64,000 nt of DNA from NCBI RefSeq assembly GCF_000710775.1, contig NZ_JOJP01000001.1, positions 1,503,825 through 1,567,824 of the forward strand. Direction: 5' to 3'. The position numbers and the translations under genes were made by a program. This document shows positions 18,005 through 27,477 of the stretch, piece by piece. This DNA comes from Endozoicomonas elysicola. GTDB lineage: Bacteria > Pseudomonadota > Gammaproteobacteria > Pseudomonadales > Endozoicomonadaceae. Position 1 is the stretch's first letter; each line of letters starts with the position of its first letter. Below the pieces are notes generated by a model, which made no database searches, was not told the origin of the DNA, and worked only from the letters and a program-made list of their open reading frames with translations.

Positions 18005-18726
18005 ACATATTTCTCCCGTTTGATTTGCCGAGGGGGAAATCCCATATCCCTGAGAAGAGCAACGCAATCATCAATCATGCCGGGGTTACCACAGAGGTAA
18101 ACAATATCTTTCTCAGGGTTCAGATTCAGGGTGTCAAACTGCCCTTGCACATGGCCAGCGTACTCATTCTGCTTTGGGTGCAAACTGGGCTCACGGCTCA
18201 AACAGGTGCGGTATTTTATGTTTGAATGCGGGGCAAAGTCCTCTGTGTAAATGCTTTCCTGACGGTGCCTGAAACCCATTAGTACTGTGATAGGGACTCC
18301 TTTGTCTGTCAGTGTTTTCAATTGTGGAATCATGCTTCGATAAGGCGCAATACCCGTACCGGTTCCAGCCAGAATCAGCTGTCCGGGAAACGTTTCCGGA
18401 AGAGTCAATGCTCCAAAGGGCCCTGCAATATCAATCTTGATTCCGGGTTTGGTTTTTTGGAAAAATTCAGAGGCAACTCCCCCATTGACAAAGCTGAGCG
18501 CAACTTCTAATCGGCCGGTTGTTCTGAAGTCTTCAGGAGCGTTAGCAATGCTGTAGCTTCGCTTATAAAGAGTACCGTCTATTTCAATATGTAACTGTAC
18601 AAATTGCCCGGCAATAAAATTGAAGCTCTCTCTTGATTCCCGATCTAACTCAAAACTCAGCTGCAGCGTGTTGGTACTGAGTTGCTCTGTTTTGCTTAGT
18701 GTTGCAGATACGAGAGAGCCAGGCAT
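17989..18726 (-). CDS. fpr: Ferredoxin/flavodoxin-NADP+ reductase
   Basis: 245 residues. FAD domain with KRSYSIANAP (the RxYS flavin motif), followed by the NAD(P) domain with LAGTGTGIAPYRSMI and the C-terminal VYLCGNPGMIDD. The terminus EKYVYSGH fits the bacterial FPR type. It passes electrons between NADPH and ferredoxin or flavodoxin, often in oxidative stress or iron-sulfur assembly. ATG 18726 is preferred over a TTG one codon upstream. Converges on and overlaps the DedA-PAP2 gene by 16 bases. Confidence 0.87.
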   Translation of the reverse strand: MPGSLVSATLSKTEQLSTNTLQLSFELDRESRESFNFIAGQFVQLHIEIDGTLYKRSYSIANAPEDFRTTGRLEVALSFVNGGVASEFFQKTKPGIKIDIAGPFGALTLPETFPGQLILAGTGTGIAPYRSMIPQLKTLTDKGVPITVLMGFRHRQESIYTEDFAPHSNIKYRTCLSREPSLHPKQNEYAGHVQGQFDTLNLNPEKDIVYLCGNPGMIDDCVALLRDMGFPPRQIKREKYVYSGH

Positions 18727-18764
18727 CAATAATTATCCCCATGAAATGATTTCAGAACCTAATT

Positions 18765-19652
18765 CTAGCTGGTAGGACTTTTTTCATAATAACTTCTGAT
18801 CATTCTGGAAAGGCTTCCTCTCCATGGTTTGTTGTGAACGCCAAAAGTACTTAATATTTTTCGACAAGTCAGCGTTGCATTAGCCGGTGCTTGAATGCCA
18901 TCGCGTTCATTCAATTTGTCCATTCTCAATTTCCGTATTTTCAGAGACTGATATTGCGATGCCTCAGAAATAACCGTCTCGGCAAACCGGTTTTCAGAGA
19001 TGGGTTCTGCTCCGGCATAGTGATATGTACCCCATGGCTCTGCACCACAACCCAGCTGTTGAATAATCGCGACAATCACTCTGGCTGCATCTTCACTGGG
19101 GGTAGGACATCCCTGCTGATCGGACACGACAGCAACCTCTTGTTCTTTGCTGATTTGATCCAGAAGATACTTTAAAAGATTGGTGCGTTTGTAGCTGATG
19201 ACCCATGAGAGACGAAGGATTATGTGCCTTGGGCAGCGCTCACTGATTTGTTGTTCAGCTTGCCACCGGCTGGTGGCCAGAACGCCAGAAGGGTTGGGGA
19301 TATCCTTCTCGCTATAGGCCTCTTTTTTGATCCCATCAAAAACGCGATAGGTTGAAATATAAACCAGAGTAGCATTCTGTCGGTTGCAACAGTCAGCCAG
19401 TGTAGCCATAGCATCCCGGTTTATCCGAAAGCATTTGGATGGCTCATTTTCTGCCTTAACCGGATCGTTATAACCTGCACAGTTGATCACAATATCTGGC
19501 TGGTACTTTTTCAGGCTGGAGTCAATGGATTCAGGGTGCTCCAGATTTAACTCGTCCCTTCCCGGGGCAATACAACTAATCAGCTTCTCTTGTAATAACT
19601 GTTGAACTTCCTGACCGATGAGTCCGGTACCACCAACCAATAGTATTTTCAT
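18765..19652 (-). CDS. RmlD-like sugar-nucleotide reductase with altered catalytic site
   Basis: About 295 residues with an intact NAD(P) loop MKILLVGGTGLIGQEV and the RmlD-type strand DIVINCAGYNDPVKAENE (normally with AYTAVD). The catalytic YxxxK of the family (usually VYGxSK) reads VLATSR here: Tyr is replaced by Leu and Lys by Arg, so ordinary dTDP-4-keto-rhamnose reduction is doubtful. No rml genes lie nearby. It may be a binding or regulatory relative, like MAT2B-type non-catalytic members (inference). ATG 19652 chosen; a TTG two codons upstream is possible. Confidence 0.8.
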   Translation of the reverse strand: MKILLVGGTGLIGQEVQQLLQEKLISCIAPGRDELNLEHPESIDSSLKKYQPDIVINCAGYNDPVKAENEPSKCFRINRDAMATLADCCNRQNATLVYISTYRVFDGIKKEAYSEKDIPNPSGVLATSRWQAEQQISERCPRHIILRLSWVISYKRTNLLKYLLDQISKEQEVAVVSDQQGCPTPSEDAARVIVAIIQQLGCGAEPWGTYHYAGAEPISENRFAETVISEASQYQSLKIRKLRMDKLNERDGIQAPANATLTCRKILSTFGVHNKPWRGSLSRMIRSYYEKSPTS

Positions 19653-20048
19653 AAGCAATAGATCGTCATGAGTTAATGACCGGGCTAGTAGGTCAATACA
19701 CGAAATGACTCTATTGAAACATGAATAAGGCAGATCTGGGAAAGAATTCTCTTTTTTGAAACCGTTAACCAGAAAGACAGATGGCAGTAAGGGCTCTGAT
19801 AAAAGCCGAGGTTATAGTAAGATAAGCCACTTATTTCCGTCTATTTTTACATTGGCTGTATTTTTATCTCCACAGTCGTAAGTAACATTTTTCGATAATT
19901 GCCATGAACTGTAAGTGAAAATGCGCCGTTTTCCTGGGGGGATAGGTTAGTGGCTCAATGAAACCTGAATCTGAGCAAGATTGTTTCAGTGAGGCGTTTT
20001 CACCCAAAGGCACTTGAATGAACCTTCTGAAATCAGGGTCTGCTGACG
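19653..20048. other. Divergent intergenic region
   Basis: 396 bases without a gene, between the RmlD-like gene and a kinase transcribed the other way, so it should hold both promoters. An imperfect inverted repeat, CTCAATGAAAC (19954-19964) with GTTTCAGTGAG (19983-19993), lies about 55 bases upstream of the kinase start and could be a 5'-UTR stem or an operator. Nothing else supported. Confidence 0.5.
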
Positions 20049-21614
20049 ATGTATCTGGCTGAAGCTCCTATAGAGCAGCATGAAGAAGAGCGAATTCTTC
20101 TTGTGGATGACAACCCGACGAACTTGCAGGTATTGCTTCAAACCCTTAGTGGCAGGGGCTATAAGCTTCTTATTGCCAAAAATGGTGAGAGCGCTCTGAG
20201 AATTGCCGCCAAAGCGAAACCAGCTTTGGTCTTGCTCGATATTATGATGCCCGGCATGGATGGCTATGAGGTTTGCCGCCGCTTAAAAGAAAGTTCAGAA
20301 ACCCGAAATATCACGGTGATTTTTTTATCGGCTCTGGATGATACCAAAGATAAGGTCAGAGGATTGGAAACGGGAGCCGTAGATTTTATTTCCAAGCCTT
20401 TTCAGGCCGAGGAGGTGATTGCCCGTGTTCAGACCCAGCTGAAAATTCATAAGCTTGAACAAGCCCTCTCTGCCAGGAATCGCCAGCTGGAAGCAGATAA
20501 AGCTCGTATTCTGGAAAGCATGAATGAAGGGATATTTGGTCTCGATCGTCTTGGACAGATTACTTTTGCTAACCCAGCTTCTTCTGCCATGACGGGATGG
20601 TCCATTGAGCAATTGACGGGGCAAAACCTGATTCAGGTGATGCAGGGGGGGGAGAGCGAAGTCTCTAATTTAACAGGGCCTCTGGCACCTATTGAGGTTT
20701 CTCTGAATAAAGGCGTTAGCAAAACTGTTGAAAATGCCACTTTCCTGCACAGTGATGGCTCACCTTTTCCGGTTGATTATTCCTGCACACCTATCATGGA
20801 AAACAGCTCTCCCAGTGGGGCGGTTGTTGTTTTCAGGGATATCTCTGAGAAAAAGAGGCAGCAGGAAGCACTGCAAAAAGCATTGGATGAGCTGGAAAGT
20901 CAGAAAGAGCAGCTGACTCATGTTTCCCGTTTGAGCACCATGGGTGAGATGGCAGCTGGCTTTGCACATGAGGTGAATCAGCCGCTTACTGCCATTTCCA
21001 ATTACGCTCAGGTGGCCAGAAGAATGTTGGCCAGGCTGGAGTTGGAAGATGACCTTGGGCTTTCTGAGGCAATGGAAAAAATTAATACCCAAGCCCGGCG
21101 GGCAGGTGAAATCATTGCTCGCATCCGTTCGTTTGTTAAAAAACCGGATCATGTCCTGGGGAGTGTTGATCCGAATCGCCTGATTCAGGACACCTACAAA
21201 CTGGCCGAAGTGGATGCCCGTAATAATCACATGGAAATTCACCTTGAGCAGGAAGATGGGCTACCCAATGTCAAAGTTGACCCTGTGCAGATCCAGCAGG
21301 TAGCACTTAACCTGATCCGTAATGGTATGGAGGCTATGCGGGATATGGATACCCGGAGTATAGGAGTCTATGTCCGTACTGAACGTCAGGATGATAACTT
21401 TGTAAAAGTATCTGTCATTGACCGTGGCCATGGCCTGGCAGACGATGCTGAAGAAAAACTCTTTACTCCATTTTATACGACCAAGGCTGACGGTATGGGA
21501 ATTGGGCTGACAGTATGTCACTCCATTATTCAGTCTCATGGTGGGCGGCTGACATTTCAGCGTCATCCGGAAGGTGGAACCATTTTTGAATTTACCATGC
21601 CGATTGCTGATTGA
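20049..21614 (+). CDS. Receiver-PAS-histidine kinase
   Basis: 521 residues, cytoplasmic with no membrane helix. A receiver at the N-terminus (RILLVDDNPTNLQ; phospho-Asp64 in LLDIMMPGMDG) is followed by PAS (about 150-275), HisKA with GFAHEVNQPLTAIS and phospho-acceptor His307, and a HATPase domain (NLIRNGMEAM, GIGLTVCHSII). The H-box resembles FixL/DctB-type kinases. The order receiver-then-kinase is the reverse of common hybrids and suggests that another kinase controls it by phosphorylating the receiver. No cognate regulator gene is adjacent; proA follows 52 bases later. Signal unknown. Confidence 0.9.
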   Translation: MYLAEAPIEQHEEERILLVDDNPTNLQVLLQTLSGRGYKLLIAKNGESALRIAAKAKPALVLLDIMMPGMDGYEVCRRLKESSETRNITVIFLSALDDTKDKVRGLETGAVDFISKPFQAEEVIARVQTQLKIHKLEQALSARNRQLEADKARILESMNEGIFGLDRLGQITFANPASSAMTGWSIEQLTGQNLIQVMQGGESEVSNLTGPLAPIEVSLNKGVSKTVENATFLHSDGSPFPVDYSCTPIMENSSPSGAVVVFRDISEKKRQQEALQKALDELESQKEQLTHVSRLSTMGEMAAGFAHEVNQPLTAISNYAQVARRMLARLELEDDLGLSEAMEKINTQARRAGEIIARIRSFVKKPDHVLGSVDPNRLIQDTYKLAEVDARNNHMEIHLEQEDGLPNVKVDPVQIQQVALNLIRNGMEAMRDMDTRSIGVYVRTERQDDNFVKVSVIDRGHGLADDAEEKLFTPFYTTKADGMGIGLTVCHSIIQSHGGRLTFQRHPEGGTIFEFTMPIAD

Positions 21615-21666
21615 TACTATGAGGCATAATTGATGGTCGTGATTGATATTGTCGGGAGAGGAAAAA

Positions 21667-22929
21667 TTGGCTGATCAAGTGACGGAGTACATGCATGGAC
21701 TGGGGCAAAGAGCCCGGCAGGCCAGTCAGGAGATGGCTGTTGCTGATACTGCGATTAAAAACAGGGCGCTTCTTGCTATCGCGGATGCGCTTGAGACGGA
21801 TCGTTCACAGCTGAAATTTGTGAATACTCGTGATCTGGATGCAGGGCGCGAGCGTGGGCTTGATGCTGCCATGCTGGACCGCCTGGAACTCACTGATGAC
21901 AGAATTGATGCCATGATTGAGGGGTTGCGTCAGGTAGCGGCCTTGCCAGACCCTATCGGTACTATTGATGATATGAAGTACGTGCCCAATGGTGTTCAGG
22001 TGGGAAAAATGCGTGTTCCGCTGGGCGTTATTGGCATCATCTATGAGTCTCGGCCGAATGTCACCGTCGAAGCAGCCAGTCTTTGCCTTAAGTCTGGTAA
22101 TGCTGTAATTCTTCGTGGAGGCAGTGAGTCAATTCACTCAAACCAGGCCATTGCCCGTTGTATTCAGCAGGGACTTGCTCAGGCAGAGCTTCCTGAAGAT
22201 GCGGTTCAGGTTGTCGAAACAGTTGATCGTGCTGCCGTAGGTGTGTTGATCACGATGCCTGAGTATGTGGATGTTATTGTGCCTCGGGGCGGTAAAGGGT
22301 TGATTGAACGAATCAGCGCTGAAGCCCGTGTGCCGGTGATCAAGCACCTGGATGGTATCTGTCATGTTTACCTTGATGACCGGGCGGATCATGCCAAGGC
22401 GGTTCGGATCGCCATAAATGCCAAAACTCACCGTTATGGTGTGTGTAATGCTATGGAAACATTGCTGGTTCATCAGAATGTTGCTCAACCACTGCTTCGT
22501 GAACTGTCAGGGCTTTACTCCCAGAAAGGCGTTGAGCTGCGAGGCTGCCCTGTGACCTGTGAAATTCTGCCAAATGCAGTAGCTGCGACGGAAGATGACT
22601 GGTCTGCTGAGTATCTTGGACCCGTACTGGCCATTAAAGTAGTACTTGATATGGATGAAGCGATTGCTCATATCAATCGCTATGGTTCTCATCATACGGA
22701 TGCGATTGTTACTGAGGACTTTACCAGAGCACGCCGTTTTCTGCGTGAGGTGGATTCCAGCTCGGTTATGGTTAATGCATCAACCCGCTTTGCTGATGGC
22801 TTTGAATACGGGCTGGGTGCAGAAATTGGCATTTCTACAGACAAGATTCATGCACGAGGCCCGGTTGGCTTGGAAGGGCTGACCTCCCAGAAGTATGTAG
22901 TGCTTGGCGATGGCCATATTCGCCAGTAA
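21667..22929 (+). CDS. proA: Gamma-glutamyl phosphate reductase
   Basis: 420 residues; NADPH-dependent reduction of gamma-glutamyl phosphate to glutamate semialdehyde in proline synthesis. Landmarks are [30 protein letters not shown] and the region [13 protein letters not shown], which carries the catalytic Cys. I chose the TTG start at 21667 because GGGAGAGG lies immediately upstream at good spacing and the protein then begins like Pseudomonas ProA; upstream TTG codons at 21643 and 21649 lack this. It lies upstream of rsfS as in related bacteria, but without nadD between. Confidence 0.94.
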   Translation: MADQVTEYMHGLGQRARQASQEMAVADTAIKNRALLAIADALETDRSQLKFVNTRDLDAGRERGLDAAMLDRLELTDDRIDAMIEGLRQVAALPDPIGTIDDMKYVPNGVQVGKMRVPLGVIGIIYESRPNVTVEAASLCLKSGNAVILRGGSESIHSNQAIARCIQQGLAQAELPEDAVQVVETVDRAAVGVLITMPEYVDVIVPRGGKGLIERISAEARVPVIKHLDGICHVYLDDRADHAKAVRIAINAKTHRYGVCNAMETLLVHQNVAQPLLRELSGLYSQKGVELRGCPVTCEILPNAVAATEDDWSAEYLGPVLAIKVVLDMDEAIAHINRYGSHHTDAIVTEDFTRARRFLREVDSSSVMVNASTRFADGFEYGLGAEIGISTDKIHARGPVGLEGLTSQKYVVLGDGHIRQ

Positions 22930-23245
22930 GACAGAGTTACTTTTTACCTGCCATCGTTGGAAGGTGACAATGGTATAAACTATATCCTGAGTATATGAGG
23001 TGCGGTTGGCATGAAGCGGAGAAGTCCCAATCCGGCAAAGTGAAAACGCAGGTTTGGTGCTTCATGAGCTGGCTGTGCATCTCTGAAAGAGAGGTATAAA
23101 CGGGTATGATGGGTGGTTAATTACACTCTGGTAGTGGATTTCCGCCTCTGGCACTCACTGGGCGTTGACATCTAGTATCAATGCTGAGAGCCTGCCCGGT
23201 TTAAATGGTCTGGATTCTGTCCAGGTCGTCAATAAGAGGTTGATT
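22930..23245. other. Intergenic region where nadD is normally found
   Basis: 316 bases with no convincing gene. In Pseudomonas nadD lies between proA and rsfS; no NadD motif (GGTFDPxHxGH) is visible in any frame. An eight-base perfect inverted repeat CATGAAGC/GCTTCATG at about 23010-23069 and a small CTCT-GAAA-AGAG stem at about 23082-23094 suggest a structured leader RNA for rsfS or simply a remnant. Known riboswitch consensus sequences that I recall do not match. Confidence 0.45.
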
Positions 23246-23602
23246 TTGCAGTCTATGCATTCTGATGAATTAAAGCAGCTTGTTGTAGAAGCTATTGAAG
23301 AAGTAAAAGGTAATGATATCACCTGCCTGAACGTTGCAGGTCAGACCAGTGTGACCGATTTCATGGTGATTGCCTGCGGTACTTCCAACCGTCATGTCAA
23401 GTCGCTGGCAGATAATATCATTGATCAGTGCAAGAAAAATGGTGTGCGTCCTCTGGGTGTTGAGGGTCAGGACAAATCTGAGTGGGTTCTGGTTGATCTC
23501 GGCGATGTTGTTGTACACCTGATGCTCCCTGCTACCCGACAGTTCTACGATCTTGAGAGGCTTTGGGATAACTCAGATCTGGTTGCCGTTGAGCCATCCT
23601 GA
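23246..23602 (+). CDS. rsfS: Ribosomal silencing factor RsfS
   Basis: About 118 residues; binds protein L14 of the large subunit and blocks subunit joining under nutrient limitation. The core contains [27 protein letters not shown] (partly quoted as [17 protein letters not shown]) and [14 protein letters not shown], diagnostic of the DUF143/Iojap family. AAGAGG five bases upstream favours TTG 23246; ATG 23255 is the alternative. TGATG overlap with rlmH indicates coupled translation. Confidence 0.93.
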   Translation: MQSMHSDELKQLVVEAIEEVKGNDITCLNVAGQTSVTDFMVIACGTSNRHVKSLADNIIDQCKKNGVRPLGVEGQDKSEWVLVDLGDVVVHLMLPATRQFYDLERLWDNSDLVAVEPS

Positions 23603-24069
23603 TGCGAGTCCGGCTGATATCCGTTGGCTCAAAAATGCCTGGCTGGGTTGAAGAAGGTTACAGAGAATACAGTCGTCGTCTGGGTGCGGATGTCAAACTG
23701 GATCTGGTTGAAATAGCCCTTGGTCGACGGAGTAAAGGTGCTGATATCAACCGTCTTCAGGAGAAAGAAGCTGGCCAGATGTTAGCAGCAGTGGGCTCTG
23801 GAGACCTGGTGGTCACCATGGAAATCAAGGGTAAGCCCTGGAGTACTGAAACGCTGGCAGAAAATATGGGAGACTGGCTTCACAGTGGTCGGAATGTCAG
23901 CTTGCTGGTTGGCGGTCCGGAAGGTTTGCATGCTTCTTGCCTTGCCAAGGCTGACCTGCGCTGGTCTCTATCCCCGCTAACACTTCCTCATCCTCTAGTA
24001 AGAGTGGTTGTTGCTGAGCAGGTTTATAGAGCCTGGAGTATTCTTCACAACCATCCATATCATAAGTAA
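23602..24069 (+). CDS. rlmH: 23S rRNA pseudouridine-1915 N3-methyltransferase
   Basis: 155 residues, the exact length of E. coli RlmH. A SPOUT methyltransferase acting on helix 69 of assembled 70S ribosomes. Signatures: [25 protein letters not shown] and the C-terminal RVVVAEQVYRAWSILHNHPY with the invariant HPYHK end. Starts inside the rsfS stop (TGATG). A terminator follows 74 bases later, so rsfS-rlmH ends as its own transcript here. Confidence 0.96.
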   Translation: MRVRLISVGSKMPGWVEEGYREYSRRLGADVKLDLVEIALGRRSKGADINRLQEKEAGQMLAAVGSGDLVVTMEIKGKPWSTETLAENMGDWLHSGRNVSLLVGGPEGLHASCLAKADLRWSLSPLTLPHPLVRVVVAEQVYRAWSILHNHPYHK

Positions 24070-24142
24070 AACGGATGTAACCGTGATTGACGAAGTACTT
24101 TCACTCAAGTAAAAGTGAAGGGCGCGCTAGTGCTTTTATATT

Positions 24143-24182
24143 AAATGCAGTGGTTTCCTCCAGAGAAGCACTGCATTTTTTT
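24143..24182 (+). terminator. Rho-independent terminator after rlmH
   Basis: Stem AAATGCAGTG / CACTGCATTT with a run of seven T following. It separates rsfS-rlmH from mrdA, which in many relatives are one transcript. Confidence 0.85.
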
Positions 24183-24196
24183 ACGTTTAATCATTA

Positions 24197-24388
24197 GGGC
24201 CTGTTGACGTTTCCTTGTGTGCTCAGCGCATCAGGGCGCCCCTCGGGGCGGGACGCGCAGTCTGGCTCGGAAAAGCGCCATCTGCTTTGTCAGACTTGCT
24301 TGATGTAGAATATACGCAATGCACAAGCCTTTCGTGCATATGACGTTTTTTTGAGCCACTGAGCTTTTCAACGAAACGTAACAGGTCC
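24197..24388. repeat. MITE-like repeat with terminal inverted repeats, copy 2
   Basis: Ends GGGCCTGTTGACGTTTCCTT and, reverse-complemented from the right, GGACCTGTTACGTTTCGTTG. The right half matches copy 1 (GCGCCATCTGCTTTGTCAGA, then CTTGCTTGATGTAGAATA against CATGCTTGACGTAGAATA). It is about 70 bases shorter than copy 1 because the internal palindrome is reduced to a short CGCCCC-TC-GGGGCG hairpin. It lies between the rlmH terminator and mrdA, ending 78 bases before the mrdA start. Confidence 0.8.
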
Positions 24389-24466
24389 GATACATTAAAG
24401 GTTAATGTATCGGTTGGTGCATTGAGAACTGTTTTTTGACCATACGACTGATGACTGAGATATAAC

Positions 24467-26332
24467 ATGCCGCAGGATACCTTAAAGGACCATGGGGCAG
24501 AAAAAAGACTGGTAAATATCCGGATTTGGGTTGCCATTGGCTTTATGACACTCCTTGGCGTGGGACTGATTTCCCGCCTTTTCTATCTTCAGGTTGTTCG
24601 TTACAACGAGCTGTCGACCCAATCGGATGACAACAGAGTTCTGGTTCAGCCAATACCTCCTACCCGTGGGCTTATTTACGATACGAATGGAAAGCTTCTT
24701 GCCGTTAACAAGCCCAGCCATATTTTATCGATTGTTCGAGAGCAGACAAAAGACCTTGATGGTTTGCTGGAAAGTATTGGAACGCTTCTGCCTTTAACAG
24801 AAGGCGAATTGCAGCGTTTTCATCAACGGGTTAAGCGACGCCGACCTTTTGAAGCAGTCCCTCTGAAATTTGACCTTACCTCAGAAGAAATTGCCCAGGT
24901 TTCGGTGAATCTTTTTCGGTTTCCGGGTGTAGATATCAATGCTGAACTGATTCGTAAGTATCCCGAAGGTGAAATTTTTGCCCATAGCATCGGTTACGTG
25001 GGCAGGATCAATGATCAGGATTTGCGCCGTCTTGATCCTGCGCTTTACTCCGGCACTCATACCACTGGAAAGATTGGTGTAGAGCGCTCTTATGAATCGG
25101 TATTGCTGGGAAAACCCGGTCACCAGGAAGTGGAAACTAATGCTCGTGGCCGTGTATTACGGGTGCTGAAGAAGGTCAGTCCTGAAGCAGGGCTGGATGT
25201 GAATCTTTATCTGGATACCGAGCTACAGAAGGTTGCTATTGAAGCGATAAATGGGCGCAGGGGTGCCCTGGTTGCGATGGATCCGAAGACCGGTGGTGTA
25301 TTGGCGATGGCCAGTAACCCTTCATTTGATCCAAACCTCTTTGTAACGGGCATTGATAGTAAAACATTCAATGCGCTGAACACGGATATTGAAAGGCCGC
25401 TCTACAATCGTGCATCTTTGGGCGAGTACCCCCCGGCTTCTACAGTGAAGCCCGTTATGGGGCTGGCGTTGTTAGCCAATGATGTGGTGAAACCGGAAGA
25501 TAAAATTTTTGATAAGGGATGGTTTCAGTTGCAGGGGAGTGACCACCGTTTTCGGAACTGGAAACGTTCTGGTCATGGCTGGGTCGACTTACCTCGGGCG
25601 ATAACAGTATCGAACGATACTTATTTTTATATTCAGGCTGGCAAGCTGGGGATTGATAATCTCTATGACTTCGCTGGCCAGTTTGGCTTTGGCCATCGAA
25701 CCGGTATTGATATACGGGAAGAACGTCCCGGACTTTTGCCTTCCAGAGAGTGGAAGCGGGGAGCGTACGGCCAGCCCTGGTATCCAGGTGAGACGGTAAT
25801 TGCCATCATTGGCCAGGGCTATATGTTGGCTACTCCGTTACAGCTGGTGGAGTCAACTGCACTCATTGCAAACCGTGGCAGGTATGTCCAGCCTCGACTG
25901 GTGAAGGAAGATATTCCTGAAGTTCAGGGAGAGTTCTGGGGGAAAGATATAAAAATTGGCCGTACCCCTGAGGCTGATGCTAAAAACTGGGAGCTTATTA
26001 TCAATGCCATGGAAGATGTTATTCATTCGCCCAGAGGTACAGCCAACTGGCGGATTGGGCGAGGACTTAAGTATCGTATGGCGGGGAAAACAGGGACAGC
26101 CCAGGTGGTCAGTATTGCTCAGGGAGAGGAGTACGATGCTGAAAAGTTGAAAGAGTTCGAGCGTGACCACAGTCTGTTTGTTGCGTTCGCTCCAGTAGAG
26201 GACCCGCAGATTGCTGTGGCGGTCATTCTTGAAAACAGCAACGGGGCTTCCAACGTGGCCAGGAAAGTCATGGACTCTTACCTGTTGCCACGGTTAACTG
26301 CCGAAAGCAGTCGAGCGAAAGGAGAGAAATAA
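24467..26332 (+). CDS. mrdA: Penicillin-binding protein 2
   Basis: 621 residues, close to E. coli PBP2 (633). Transpeptidase of the Rod complex that crosslinks sidewall peptidoglycan during elongation. One N-terminal membrane helix (about 21-45), the pedestal/dimerisation domain (about 60-230) and the transpeptidase domain with Ser325 in PASTVKP, the SND triad (VSNDTYFY) and KTG in MAGKTGTAQV. Overlaps rodA as TAATG. It follows a terminator and repeat, so it needs a promoter in the 78-base gap or inside the repeat. Confidence 0.96.
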   Translation: MPQDTLKDHGAEKRLVNIRIWVAIGFMTLLGVGLISRLFYLQVVRYNELSTQSDDNRVLVQPIPPTRGLIYDTNGKLLAVNKPSHILSIVREQTKDLDGLLESIGTLLPLTEGELQRFHQRVKRRRPFEAVPLKFDLTSEEIAQVSVNLFRFPGVDINAELIRKYPEGEIFAHSIGYVGRINDQDLRRLDPALYSGTHTTGKIGVERSYESVLLGKPGHQEVETNARGRVLRVLKKVSPEAGLDVNLYLDTELQKVAIEAINGRRGALVAMDPKTGGVLAMASNPSFDPNLFVTGIDSKTFNALNTDIERPLYNRASLGEYPPASTVKPVMGLALLANDVVKPEDKIFDKGWFQLQGSDHRFRNWKRSGHGWVDLPRAITVSNDTYFYIQAGKLGIDNLYDFAGQFGFGHRTGIDIREERPGLLPSREWKRGAYGQPWYPGETVIAIIGQGYMLATPLQLVESTALIANRGRYVQPRLVKEDIPEVQGEFWGKDIKIGRTPEADAKNWELIINAMEDVIHSPRGTANWRIGRGLKYRMAGKTGTAQVVSIAQGEEYDAEKLKEFERDHSLFVAFAPVEDPQIAVAVILENSNGASNVARKVMDSYLLPRLTAESSRAKGEK

Positions 26333-27477
26333 TGGCTAACCAGGATTTTGTTCGCCAGATTGACCTCCATGGGTTCGGGCGTGGTCCGGGCCTCTCAATG
26401 CGCTGGCATATAGATTTTGTGCTTCTCGGGTTTCTACTTCTACTTTGTGGTGCGGGACTTTTTATCCTTTATAGTGCGACTGGCCGGGATATGTCTGTCG
26501 TGATTCGACAGGCGACTTACCTGGGAATCAGTCTTTTTGGAATGCTTATTGTGGCCCAGATTCCACCGAGAATGCTGATGCAGTGGGCAAAGTGGTTTTA
26601 TGTTGGAGGTGTACTGCTGCTGCTGGCAGTTCTGTTTATGGGGGTCCACTCTAAAGGTGCCCAGCGTTGGATACAGCTACCAGGGTTCCGCTTTCAGCCG
26701 TCAGAAGTCATCAAACTGATTATGCCCATTACCATGGCGGCTTTTCTGGCTAAGCGCCCGCTTCCCCCATCATTTAAGGACGTTATCTTTTCGCTGGTTA
26801 TTATTGCTGTGCCTGTGGTGCTTATTGCTAAACAACCTGATCTTGGAACATCGATTCTGATTGGCTCTTCAGGTATGTTCGTTCTGCTGCTGGCTGGTTT
26901 GCGAAAACGCATAATTTTTTCTGCGCTTTGTCTTGCTGTACCTGCTATTTATGTGCTCTGGCAGTTCTTTATGTACGACTACCAGAAACGCAGAGTTCTG
27001 ACATTTCTGAATCCGGAAAGTGACCCTTGGGGGGCGGGCTGGAATATTATTCAGTCTACCATAGCGATTGGTTCTGGTGGGCTTTATGGTAAAGGCTGGT
27101 TACAGGGGACTCAGTCTCACTTGGACTTTCTACCTGAGAGCCACACTGACTTTATAATCGCTGTTCTTGCAGAAGAGTTTGGTTTGATGGGGTGTCTGGT
27201 TCTGCTCGCTCTGTATACCCTGATTCTGGGGCGGGGGATTTTTATAACCCTGAATGCCCAGACACTGTTTGGCCGGCTATTAGCGGGTAGTATTACTCTG
27301 ACATTCTTCGTGTATATCTTCGTTAATATCGGTATGGTCAGTGGGCTTTTACCTGTGGTGGGTGTTCCTCTGCCAATGGTCAGTCGTGGTGGAACATCTT
27401 TGCTGACATTGCTGGCTGGTTTTGGACTTTTGATGTCGATACATACGCATCGCTCTTTTTTGGGAGTTTCCCGCTAG
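26332..27477 (+). CDS. mrdB: Rod shape-determining protein RodA, SEDS glycosyltransferase
   Basis: 381 residues with about ten membrane helices. RodA polymerises lipid II glycan strands together with PBP2. SEDS hallmarks are KGAQRWIQLPGFRFQPSE (shortened: GAQRWI and QPSE), PESHTDFIIAVLAEEFG with the catalytic Asp, and PLPMVSRGGTSLL. Starts within the mrdA stop, ensuring paired synthesis. Confidence 0.96.
   Translation: MANQDFVRQIDLHGFGRGPGLSMRWHIDFVLLGFLLLLCGAGLFILYSATGRDMSVVIRQATYLGISLFGMLIVAQIPPRMLMQWAKWFYVGGVLLLLAVLFMGVHSKGAQRWIQLPGFRFQPSEVIKLIMPITMAAFLAKRPLPPSFKDVIFSLVIIAVPVVLIAKQPDLGTSILIGSSGMFVLLLAGLRKRIIFSALCLAVPAIYVLWQFFMYDYQKRRVLTFLNPESDPWGAGWNIIQSTIAIGSGGLYGKGWLQGTQSHLDFLPESHTDFIIAVLAEEFGLMGCLVLLALYTLILGRGIFITLNAQTLFGRLLAGSITLTFFVYIFVNIGMVSGLLPVVGVPLPMVSRGGTSLLTLLAGFGLLMSIHTHRSFLGVSR

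Noticed and set aside
22960-23110. Possible riboswitch upstream of rsfS
   Set aside because: Hairpins are present but do not match the c-di-GMP (GEMM), glycine or other riboswitch consensus sequences I can recall; kept only as an unexplained intergenic region.
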